From Spizellomyces sp. 'palustris' (Eukaryota; Chytridiomycota; Chytridiomycetes; Spizellomycetales; Spizellomycetaceae): a stretch of 64,000 nucleotides of DNA. The position numbers and the translations under genes were made by a program. The stretch is taken from assembly GCA_006535965.1 (NCBI GenBank), contig QEAR01000042.1, positions 1-64,000 on the forward strand. Reading direction: 5' to 3'. The notes under the pieces are model-generated. The model did not search any database, was not told where the DNA came from, and saw nothing but the letters and a program-made list of their open reading frames with translations. This document shows, in pieces, positions 23,127 through 33,915 of the stretch; the first letter of the stretch is position 1; each line of letters opens with the position of its first letter.

Positions 23127-26100
23127 TGTCTACAGCAAAAGCCGCCCATCGATATGTGAAATATGGCCAGAAGATATGTTTGCCGTTGGAATCGGCAGTC
23201 ACCTTGCAGGCGTTCGAACCTTTACCCTACAGAGTCAGCGTTTGTAGGCATGAAGGCCTCGGTTTTCAAACTGCTATGTAAGATTACTGACGCAGGTAGA
23301 CGCAGCTCGTTGTCCGCAGGACGAAACTCGAAGCGCATCTCAATGGCTACCTGCGGAGGTCAAATAACTGGCATAACTGACACCGCACTCAGCTGTGGCA
23401 TCCCGCCAACGGGCACACTTGCAGTGCAAGGATTTGTTCAATTTTGGGAACGACGCGCCTCGACAACGCAAGTTTGACAGGCTCGTTTGACAAACTGGGA
23501 ATAACCGTGCATGGCTGATGATAGGTCGCAACGGATGTCACTTCTCCAAACCCTTCCGCGTTCGAAGGAAACCCCAACAATCACAAACGACGGTTTTTGC
23601 GGGGAATGGGTCAGAAGAGGACGGCGGGTTGTTGTTGCGTGGTGCAAGAGGACCGAGACCCATTTGATACTCAAATTCCTTGCACCAGCTGCTGCCAATT
23701 CTTTGCATCCTGTTTACCATCTTTTTTCAGGCAGGACCTGGTTAAAAAGAAGAAGGTTTGGCGAAAGAGTGCCAAGGGTCGTAAAAGCAGCGCAAATGAA
23801 GGCGATGATTTTCTGGGAACCGTCACCCTTCCGCCAATCATAAACTCTCGCAAGTTGGCCTTACCGGCTAATTGCCCAGCATTTCACATCGATGCCATAG
23901 TCGAAGTACGCGATGGTGCAAAAACCTGGTGGCCTGGCCGCGTTGTGGCAGTTCAGTCCGGAAAAGTATGTGTACATTATGATGGATGGGGAGATCAGTA
24001 CGATGAATGGATTGACTGCGAAAGCCAACGGATAAGACTAGCCACGCAGAGGCCAGCAGATCAATGCAATGAACGGATCAGTCTAGAAAATGAACATGGA
24101 CAGACCGGAGAGGCGGGCATCGGTCCCGATGCGGTCATATTGGTCGGTCGCTCCGTCAGAGAAAAGCGCAAAAAAAGTGCAGGTGAGTGCGCTTACTAGG
24201 ATCATATCAGCAATATGAACTTACGTTTCCTCCTACATATCAAGCGTCCACGAATCACAAAAACGCAAAGCGCAAAAAGGCCAGCAGTCGTACCAATGTC
24301 ACAGCCGTAAATCCCATCACCGCCAAAAGTACGGATATCGCGACGCCCGCCCGTCCACAAGGCTTCAATGCCCAACAAACCAGTTCGTCCAGTACATCTC
24401 CGGTGGACAATTTTGGCATATTCCGCGCGGCAGCCAATCGAGAAGCCAGAGAGGCCTACATCAGTCGAAGGGCTCTCGCTAACGACGCAACAGCCGATGA
24501 TATGAAACGGTTATATGGCAAGGGAGCCCGTGTTGAAGTATGCTGTGCTGGCGGGGAGAGGTATATGGCAACAGTAATCAAAACCAGATCGTGGCAAGTA
24601 CTTGTCCAGTATGATGGTGAGTGCTGCAGGATCTGCCGGAATTGAAAGTGGTTGACTCATGCGTGGATCGAGGCTGGGATGAGGCATGGAATGAATGGAT
24701 TGATATGAATTCGAGCAAGATGAAACTAGTGGAGGCGGCAAACGAGGAAAACAATTCTTCTGAAGATGGAAACTCGTCAGCTGGCGAAAGTAGCTCCGAG
24801 GAAGACGGTGAAGCATGATTGTCGTTCCAACGCCTCATCGTCATTCCTGATGTAGTCTCGCTTAAAGATGAACAAAAGTGGAAGATTTTTTGTAATCGAT
24901 GCGAGAAGCGGATCAGGCAATATAGGTAGGAAGCAACTGCTATATTGATGTTGACTATAACTGGGCACTCTTGTGACTCATCATCATAGGTACTTTTGCA
25001 CATATTGCGAGGTTCCGTCGGAAGGATTCGAGTACGAATCGTTCGATCTATGCCTAGCATGCTTTCAGCAAGATTTTCCTTTGGATCATCCGCATCCCAT
25101 ACAATCCTTCGCGGTAATATGTTAAATCATCTGTAGGTGGTAAACATGTATTCTAATATTTTGCGACATGGACAGGTCGAACCGCTGTTAGATACCGACG
25201 ACCCAACGAGAAGGAAGTTCAAAGGTGGCGAGCTGGTTTCCACCTTTGTTCTTGACAAGTTCGATACGTCGCTTATTGCGGTGGGCACGAGTCAGTCGCA
25301 AATCGATTCTGAGACCGCTGTTACGGCCGTTCCCATGGTCCCACGCTGCGCATTCTGTCATTCAGAAAGGACTGATATCGTGGGGCCTTTCATTGGTCCC
25401 CATCCGTTCCGAAACACACGTATATCCGGCCGGCGCATGCCGCTTCCATCTTCCGAAAAGAAAAACAGCGGTAAGAACAGGAGGGTGCCGATCTTCTGGG
25501 CCCACGATGCTTGTGCACGGTTTTCGCCCGAGGTGTACTTTATGAAAGACTCGGGAAAATGGCATAACGTACTTAAAGCTCTCGCGAGAGGTCGAGGAGT
25601 GGTATGTATGTGGGCAGTTTTGCAGGATTCCATCTTTATTTACGAGCATGGTATGTTGTGTACACTAGAAATGCGCGGCATGTAAAGAAAGAGGAGCAAC
25701 GGCGAGTATGCAGATACTGCTTTGCGGGAATATTATAATAACAAAGCTTTTTTGGTATTCATAGATTGGATGCTTCGATGTTCGCTGTACACGTAGTTAT
25801 CATGTCGGGTGTACCAGAAAGCCGCTATCGCAATTCGAAGAGGGTGTGATCTTCTGGTGTCCGCGCCATGAATCGCTTGTGAACAAAGCAGGTACAGCTC
25901 TTTTCCGGCATTTCCAACTGTATTTGTCGCTGATACGTTTTTCCAGACAATTACAAAGATGTGTACAATTGTGACGTATGCTCAAACTCCCTTGGGCTAT
26001 TGGATAATGACGAGCAATGGCATACCTGCGATGAATGTGCACAAAATCATTTCAATACATTTGACTTGTGCAAAGAATGCTTCGAAGGTTGCTTTCCCGA

Positions 26101-29100
26101 GACACATGATCACGGCAAAGACCGCTTCATAACTACTTGTAAGTCCCCCATGCTTCCATGAGACTTGCGGGGAATTAATGCTGTCTCACATGGTTAGGTA
26201 TGAGCCAACGAAAAGAAATCAGAGAGATGGAGCAACAATTGGCTAGAGAACTGGTTGCTGCAAATGGTACGAAGCCTCGTGATACGATAGTGTCGAATAT
26301 TTCACCGACTAACCTGTCACAGCGTCCCGAAAGTCCCTGGGGCAACGAAGAAAAAAGAAACTCGAGCGCGCATCTGGTATACGTTGCGCATATTGTTGGA
26401 TAGATTCATCTTCTCGATGGAGGAAAGGTGAGCTCCAGTCACAACCTTGCTATTAAGAATGCAGCTTAGTAACGGAAGGGGGAATCAAAAGGTTACAACG
26501 GCATCCCAATGTGCGAAGACTGCTTCCAAATGGCTTCATCAGCCTTCGCCAGCTCCAAAGCGCCAGAGCTGTGCGCCACTCCCGAGGCAATTCCATCCCC
26601 TTCGCCTTCTGAGAGCCTATCGCAATCACCGGTTAACGCACCAACACCTGTGCCAGTAAGAATAGACCATGGTTCTCCAGCACCGGTTTTGGACCCGACA
26701 TCTTTGGAGCGAGTGTATAGAACGGAAATTGAAGCGTATAGCCACGAATACTATCTCACGAGAGGAGTGGTAGGAAAGGCTAGTGTAGCGGACGAGGTCG
26801 GAGCTGCGGAAGGGAATAAGTCGTCCGAATTCGGAATATTGCAATCCTATGCCCCGACGGACGATCAGCTCTTTACGATGGGATTTGACACAAGCTTTTA
26901 TGATATCCCGGGACGGGCGCCGCGATGTGGGTATTGGGTATTTTCCTTTTTATGGGGGACCATCGTGACCAGGACTTTTCCATTGCTGCAGGGGCAACTC
27001 ATTCGGGAGGAGATTATCACGGTTGGTTGTCGTCTGCTTCATGGTGTTACATTCCCATGGCACTTACCGTTCACATCAATATTTTGCTAAACTCTGATAG
27101 GTACTTGGCTTCCGCAAATTGTGCGCATGTAAGTATTCTCGGGCGCCCTTCAAACCGCCAGATGAGAACCAACGTGCCATAGGTCACTGCTTCGGTATAC
27201 ATCTGAAGGAGAGCGAGTCCTATCCAACTTTTCTGGTCGAGGTACAGATGCCATCGAGTGCTTCCTGCTAAAACGACGGTATGATGACGTTAAATGCACA
27301 GAGCTTTCATAAGTCAATGAACTCATTCCATTCTGTTACGATAGATGTTGCTCTGTGGACATCAATCCGGTAAACTCCACCTTGATGTGGGCATTATCTC
27401 TTTGAGGGAAATCTAATGATACTATTGTCGTCTCCTTACGCTGTTTAGGCGTCGGTAGCTTTATCTCAGCGTAACGTATCATTCTCAGTTCCCCCAGAGC
27501 TTGGTTTAACGGCGGCATATCGTCCGGTCATTGTACTTGCCGATTCCAGAGAATTAATTGGGTCATTATTCGAGGATGAGAGCTACGACCACATACTGTG
27601 CGTTTGATGTCGTTCCGATTTTGAAATCCTCCCTGCTATGCTTACAAGGCAGTATGATGTTTGATGTTTCAGATCTCACCCGCCATACAAGGACTGGTAT
27701 GTTGACCACATTTGTTCGGGAGGCATGGTACTGACGTACGTTATCTTGCGCCCACCCATTACAGCGTTTCTTACAGGTACGCGCTGTGCTATTCAATGCA
27801 CACCACTGGCATCTAACATTGCACATCATATTCATAGTGCACATATTGAAGGAGATTTGTCGCATTTCCCAGACATGGAGGATTTTCAGAAGGAGATGGA
27901 AAAAATTGTGGCAGAGACGTGGAGGTATTCTTACGCTGCAGCCGGCATCCTCAGGTTAGAAAGAACGCGGTCAAACTAATACACATGACATCTCAGGCTT
28001 CTTAAACCAAGCCGGTAATGAGGCTCCGCTGTTGGCACGTTTCAATCTTCCACTGGGCTTAACAAAACATACTGTCGCGTCAAGGCGCTGCACGCTCGGT
28101 ATTGGTGACAACAGACGAGAGTGCTTCTATCAACCTGTGTCTTTTCAAACGATCCGTACTTACATAAACGATGGGTTTGAACTGGAAGAACTGGTAAGTT
28201 TGTTATATTGTCACTTTTCGAGGCACCCACAAGACCAATGCGGTCGATATTCTGTAGATTGTGAAACGCCAGCGATACTGTCAGATGGCCCCGCTGGGGA
28301 CATACTTGTGCACACAGTATAACTTTTTGATGTTCACTCATGAATTCATTGCGATCTTGCGAAAAGTAGACGACCGTCAAAACAGTGGCTTGTTTTCGTA
28401 CCTGAAGGTGGATGATGAACATGGTACTGTGCATTCTCCGAAACCTAGGATTTCCTTAAAGTGTTGTTCGTATTATGCACCTGAACTCAATGGCGGTCAG
28501 ATTTCCACGTCAACCCAACCAGAATCCTTCGTGTGATACCCGCTGCTCCAATCGACAGGACAAGCATCGTTATGGGAACCGTGTGGACGTTCCGAGTGAC
28601 GCAAAAACATTCCCTAGCTAGACTCGCAATGTCAAAATTGGTAATTGACCATTCGCTGCATCGATATCAGCTCCTGTAGTGGGTTTTAATCCCCGTCATC
28701 TCACGCAGATCGAGCGATTCGGAACTGATAGTGCATACTGGGAGGAGGTTTCCATTAGCGAGTTTCGCAACAAGGTATCGTACCAGGATAGTTTCTCTCT
28801 TGCCGCAGGTTCTCTGTAACCGTCTTGCAGGTAATTAGGGCAGCAGTGTATGACGATCTGTGTGCTGAACGAGATCCGCCGGAGGAGGATGAGGAAGAGA
28901 AACCCGGTAGGTACCCTAAGGAGAGCAAATGTATTAGTAAAGGCACATGATTGACTGGACAAATGAGAAGACACAGAAGTGACCGAATACGAACGACGGC
29001 GAAGAGAGCAGCTCAGTAAGAATACTAGGGAATTGCTATCTATGGTGCGACTTTGCACATATCAACGAGCGCAAGGGCCGTCACTTACCATCATGGTGAA

Positions 29101-29813
29101 TGCAGGGTCTCATCTCTGAACTGAGCCCAGAAGGGGAAGATGATGCCAAACACCTTGAGACGCTACTTGCAATGCCTCCTGTTCAGACGATTCAACATGA
29201 AGGATGCCCAACAATGCACCCGCATTCCTCGCCTGTAATCATCTTTGTTCCCCACATCAACGCGCCATCCACCGCTATCCTACCGCATGCTTGGATCAAT
29301 GTGTACCGCAAGTTCGTGATAGATTGTGCCCGCGATGCAGCTGCACGCTTGACAGATGGCGGTTACTTCATTATTGGTGCCAAAGATGCCAGAATCTTCC
29401 TACCACCGAATGCAGGCCCATCTGGAGAAAATGAACAGCCATGTGGCCTTCAAACCAAGTACGTACCTCTTGGCCTTCTGGTTAGTGAAGATCTTTCCAA
29501 ATATTTTGAAGGCTCGGAGATGCGGCTGAAGGATTTTGTTGTGGCTGTGCCTGAGGGGTATTCTCGGGACAAGGGGATAGAGTATGAGGAAATGAAGGCT
29601 ACAATCGATGAGGATGTAGAAGAGTGGAAAAATGAACAAGAGAAAGAAGCTAATGGAAATCCAAACGTGAGACGACTGTTACCAATTGTTCAGGTATATG
29701 CCAACCAGTTCCACGTATGTATATCTCGGATCTCATATACTCTTTTATAGGCATACTACTTCATTTATGCCAAACGAGCTGGTAATCGGAAGCTCAGCGA
29801 ACCTACCTCCTGA
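23127..29813 (+). CDS. Chromatin-reader / DNA amino-methyltransferase fusion (Tudor-knot x2, ZZ, ePHD, ZZ, GATA-like finger, two methylase-type halves)
   Basis: A gene with about 25 small exons, coding from 23740 or earlier to the stop at 29811. Reader part: two Tudor-knot/chromo-barrel units (WWPGRVVAV..YDGWGDQYDEWID near 23.9-24.0 kb; QVLVQYDGWDEAWNEWID near 24.6-24.7 kb); a ZZ-type finger (FCNRCEKR, FCTYCEV, FDLCLACFQQDF); an extended PHD (CAFCHSE, WAHDACARFSPEVYF, KCAACKERGA, YHVGC, FWCPRHES); a second ZZ (YNCDVCSNSLG..FDLCKECF); and a GATA-like finger (RCAYC..RWRKG..IPMCEDC). Enzyme part: motif I NFSGRGTDA, VDINP, motif IV SHPPYKD, then RLLKPSRRC, IGDNRRECFYQPVSF, VKRQRYC and HEFIAILRK, which closely resemble bacterial N4/N6 amino-methylases. 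A second methylase-like half (28.5-29.8 kb) has GGYFIIGAKDARI, VPLGLLV, RLKDFVVAVPEGYS and PIVQAYYFIY. A 77-base intron at 28424-28500 joins the halves in phase. The start codon is uncertain; ATGs at 23127 and 23511 both fit. Confidence 0.85.
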
Positions 29814-30131
29814 CCGTTGCCACCTTAACTAAACTAGCAGGACCTTCCATCCTAATTACCATCTGCTTCCTGGGACCTTTGTTTACTTTGTCTAGTGTTT
29901 CTCTGTGTGGGTTATTAGAAATACGAACCTTCAGATAATGATGGGACGCTAGGCTCCAGCACTAGAAATTCAGTTTCAAATGTCCTGATAGGACGGGCAA
30001 GGAATAGAGACCCTATAGATTACTGAAGACGCTGATAACGTTCGGCATTAAGATTGTCATGAAACAAAAGCCTTTCATATGTCACCTATCAAGCCCATCT
30101 CATAGCTAACTACAAGGTGCTCTTCTATGCT
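29814..30131. other. Intergenic
   Basis: AT-rich spacer after the methyltransferase stop. No gene, repeat or RNA recognised. Confidence 0.5.
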
Positions 30132-31212
30132 ATGGTTGACGTATCAAAAGCCCTAAATTCAATTTCACAATTAATCGAAGACCGATATGCAAACCTCCCA
30201 TATAATGCCCTGTCTCGAATCGACAGAGTTCATTCTCGTACCACGTCAGGTAGAGCCAATTTCGTGATTGACGTGTTTGCAGAAGAGACACTTTGAGTTC
30301 AGACACATCCTTGATCTGGTAAGGAACCTCTTTCGCTTTCCCAAACTTTCACCCATCTTTAGTCCAGCTAGCCTGTCGATTTTACATCAGAAGCGATCGA
30401 TCAGAACCAAAGCGCTGCTTAGGATGTCCGGCGAACCAAGTTCACGACTGGCAATGAGGTGGATCAGGCAGCAGGTAATGTGGCCAGCTATTGCTTTCTT
30501 CATTGTCATAGGTATAGACATTCACACCGATTGGCATCTAATCATTGTCTTAGTTGGTGTTCCCCCGATGGTCCGTTAACGTCCCTAATAATCCGATGTG
30601 TGAAGTGGCTGAGCGTAGTCCTTAGAGAGAAATCAAGTGTTCCGGAAAGCCTCGATTGTGCTCCTTCGCTAACGTCCATGAAAAGGGTGATGGGGTATCG
30701 AATGATGTTGCTGGGATTGTCGAGAATTATTTCGATCAATGGGCAAAAGTTCACGAATACAAGGTGGACAGCCTCGTGTTCCAGGTTGAAGATAAGGTTG
30801 AGAGGAAGGAGAAAAGCTGGATGCGTATGATCATGAAAGAGGCTGTTGAATTGTACAATCGCCGTTCGGGAAGCTGGCGCCGAGTGGATAATGGTATCCG
30901 TTATGCAAAGGACGTGATCGATACCGAGAAGAAAGCAACCTTGCATTCGTCAGGAGACGTACCGAATCTAAACGTAATGATGTCCTTGTCGCCTTCATCA
31001 TTGTCACTTTTCGGAAAGCGTTGATAAACGGTCTCTCGTCTTCAACATATCATGGCGAAGGCAGGTCCAGGGGAGCCGCTAATGAAGGGACTCCCTCCGC
31101 TGATCTATCAGCTTTGGATCGGAGTACTGATTTAGTACAGAGCCATGTAATACTCAGAGCCTGTACAATGATGAATGTGGCTCACAATTTTTCCCTTGTG
31201 GATTCGCTCTGA
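30132..31212 (+). CDS. Unrecognised multi-exon gene
   Basis: Several blocks here look coding and splice in phase. One runs 30360-30475 (PASLSILHQKRS, SGEPSSRLAMRWIRQQ); an intron to 30552 leads to LVFPRWSVNVPNNPMCE; a further intron with a GCTAAC branch site leads to an exon of about 90 codons from 30687 (GDGVSNDVAGIVENYFDQW, MKEAVELYNRRSG). A Ser/Asp-rich tail follows near 31075-31145. The 5' end is unclear: the ATG at 30132 opens MVDVSKALNSISQLIED but does not join the next block in phase. I know no family for it; the long exon is helical and charged. It could also be a decaying gene. Confidence 0.4.
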
Positions 31213-31544
31213 AACTTGCATATAGCGGTCCGTTCACATCCTTGAGCCAAATGCAAGACATGCGAGAACTCTCCTCAAGAATTGTGTGCATCAGATTTTT
31301 ATTTGCGTTTAGTCTACATGAAGGATTGCCATTTTGGATTACATTTGCACAATGCTCTACATTGGTATGTGTTACTGTTACTGCAATGCTCCTATGTGCC
31401 CAAAACTATTTAGAGGTTAAAGGAACTGCTGTGTTTCATTCGAGGAGTACTCAGCCATAAAAATGCGCACCAACAATAATCATGTATTAAAGCTTTGTAC
31501 AGAATCTTAATGAAGAAAAAAAATACAGCAAAAAAACGTGCGGC
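31213..31544. other. Convergent intergenic region
   Basis: Between the unrecognised gene and the 3' end of the GNL3/Nug1 gene. T-rich and A-rich sequence, no feature seen. Confidence 0.45.
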
Positions 31545-33804
31545 CTAAATGTCATCATCACTATCGTCTAGAAATATATTGAAAAGGGACGTTAGCAAAG
31601 ATCCAAAGATTCATTTATCATCGAACGTATCCCATACCAGCACCCGGTAGTTGAGCGATCGGGAAGTGTTCAGAGAAATCATATGCCTCATCCACCATGA
31701 CATCACTATCAGCTCCGTATAGCTTCTGCGACTTCTTTTCCAGTTTACGCTTTTGCTTCAACTGCTTCTTTCTTGACTGGTTGAGCTGTGGGTTTATCGC
31801 CGCCTCCGCGGCTGTCAAAGCTGGCTCGGCCTTTTCCGAGCTTGATTTTGTTGAGCGTCGGGCCTTCTCCTTGAATCGGATTTCGGGTTGGGCGGAACCA
31901 GATGCAACATCTTCCATCGGCACCGCTTCCGGTGCCTCATCTGAGTCCTCTTCGTCATCGTCTTCATCCATCGCATCTTCATCCTCCTCAATATCCGATT
32001 CCTCCTCATCCCGGAACCCTTCAGGTAGTTCATTCATGTCCATATCCACCATAGCATCAGCTCCGTTTGACAGGGCCAGCATACTTGTTGGGATCTCTGA
32101 CTTGCCCTTTACGGTAGCGAGAAGGTCCTTGCCTTCGGTTTCGACGATCTCGGGTAGCTCGAACTCGCGACTCCAGGATTCCACAATAGCGCTAGATACA
32201 TGAGAGGCAACTGGTAGACCAGCTGTTGGAGGAACGGTGTAGAAGGGAATACGGCCAGAGTTCCAGTCTTGCAAAATCGATCGAGCGGCATTTTCAAGAT
32301 CCGGTATTCCACCCTACAACAGCATAGTTTAGTATAAAAACGAGAGACATGCACGTTGCCACCTATGACCATCAGGCTCAGAGACTTAAATAAAATGAAG
32401 TCATTCTCTGCTTTAACCCCGCAGATCCAGTTGCATTTTCTCCTCATAGCGCCAGAGATCAGTCACTTCCCAGACAGTTTACTCACTTTTCGAAGTTTTC
32501 CACGTTGTCGCGCAATGTGAATCAAAAATTCACGGGTATCCGGGAACAGGGGCACGTTATATATCCGCATCAGCTGCTCCGTCTTGCAGCGTGAAACGAT
32601 GACTTCCACTACAGCGAGGTCACGTCAGTCCACTGCGCAAGTGGGCTAACGTAGAATAATAACTTACCAGGTGATATGGGATCCTCTAGAAGTTCCACTT
32701 TGACACAATTCCGCAGCAAAACTTCAGCTTCGTCGCCCTCTCGGCTGCTTTGGCTGAACACAATACCAGGACAGTCCAATAATTTGATGCCTTTATCCAA
32801 CTGGATGGTTTGCGCAACTTTGGTAACCCCTGGCGTGGCGCCAACATTGCAAACCCTCGAGCGCTTCAGCGAGTTTATAACACTCGATTTCCCAACATTT
32901 GGAAAGCCGATGACCCCCACAGTGATTGACGTCTTGATATCGGCGTTTCTACAGTAGTTTTTCAGCAGCTTCATTAAGTTATCCGCACCAAGACATTCAC
33001 TGCTGCTCAAAAGTCGCTCTGATGCAATGTCAGTGGATATGGACGATTGTCCCAAGTTGCTTCGCTGTGCCTGCGTCGACGCTTTGAAAGCGATAGTAGG
33101 AAACTCATTGCGGAGATATTTCAGCCACTGCTCGACTACCTCGCGAGGGACCAAGTCTAAGAGCATATTGTCAGCCGCAATTCCAAATAGCGCGCCGATG
33201 TCCAAGAGAACATACCGATTTTGTTTAGAATAAGGATTACACGCTTATTAGCACCGGCATTCAAAATCAGCTCTTCAATCTGTCTCGTCCGACAACCGAG
33301 AGGGTCCCTCGCGTCTAACACCTCCAAAATGACATCGGCATTCTCCACAACCTTCTTGAACTCCTTGTAATACGCCTTTCGTGAGTTATCCTTCAAGCCT
33401 GCTGCTGCGGCATCGATGGCGTGACCAGCGTAGAATCCGTCCTGGTTGTGGATCGACTGGGATGAATCGAATACTTGTCCTCGTTTGGCAGCGTTTTTGG
33501 CGAGAGCGGCAAGATCGAGCTGGTCGGATGTCAGGCCACGATTCTTATTTTGTAAGGTTTTTCGGGCACCGCGCTGACGTTCTTTCTCTTCTGCAGCCTT
33601 GCGTTTGCTATCTTCAGCCTGCTGTAGAAGTTTGTCCTTGAATGGGAATAAATTGGGAATTCCCGGGTCCTTCTTCAGCCTTTTTGGTTGGGGATTTTTC
33701 TTTGCCTCCCTTCGCTGCTTCCTGTGATGCTCCGCAACTTTCTTTTCGACCTTGTACCGCATTGCTGCGGAAACCCGCTTGCTTTTTGCCTTCTTGGGGA
33801 CCAT
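31545..33804 (-). CDS. NUG1: Nug1/GNL3 (nucleostemin-family) circularly permuted GTPase
   Basis: The product is a nucleolar GTPase of the YlqF/YawG class needed for pre-60S ribosome maturation and export. The N-terminus has the basic Grn1-type domain ([30 protein letters not shown]) and a coiled coil. The GTPase motifs appear in permuted order: [17 protein letters not shown] (G4, split by an intron), [14 protein letters not shown] (G1), GATPGVTK (G2), LDCPG (G3). A C-terminal acidic stretch and basic patch follow. The last intron uses a GTATGG donor and a TGCTAAC branch site and joins PGA to a final DDSDDDI tail ending at 31545; reading through the donor instead would stop at 31618. Start 33804 is chosen because the conserved basic domain begins there. 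It is head-to-head with the WD40 gene. Confidence 0.92.
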
Positions 33805-33915
33805 TCTGCTCTCAGCTTTGGTTGACGAAGCGAATGGAGAGACCAAAAGCGCGATTTAAGAGTAATCAGCAAAAATAAAAAAAGGTAATCCGATTGATAG
33901 TCACTGTGCCCCAAC

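Noticed and set aside
31697-32203. Plus-strand Ser-rich frame
   Set aside because: Antisense of the acidic Asp/Glu tail of the NUG1/GNL3 gene; the serine runs mirror GAT and GAA codons.
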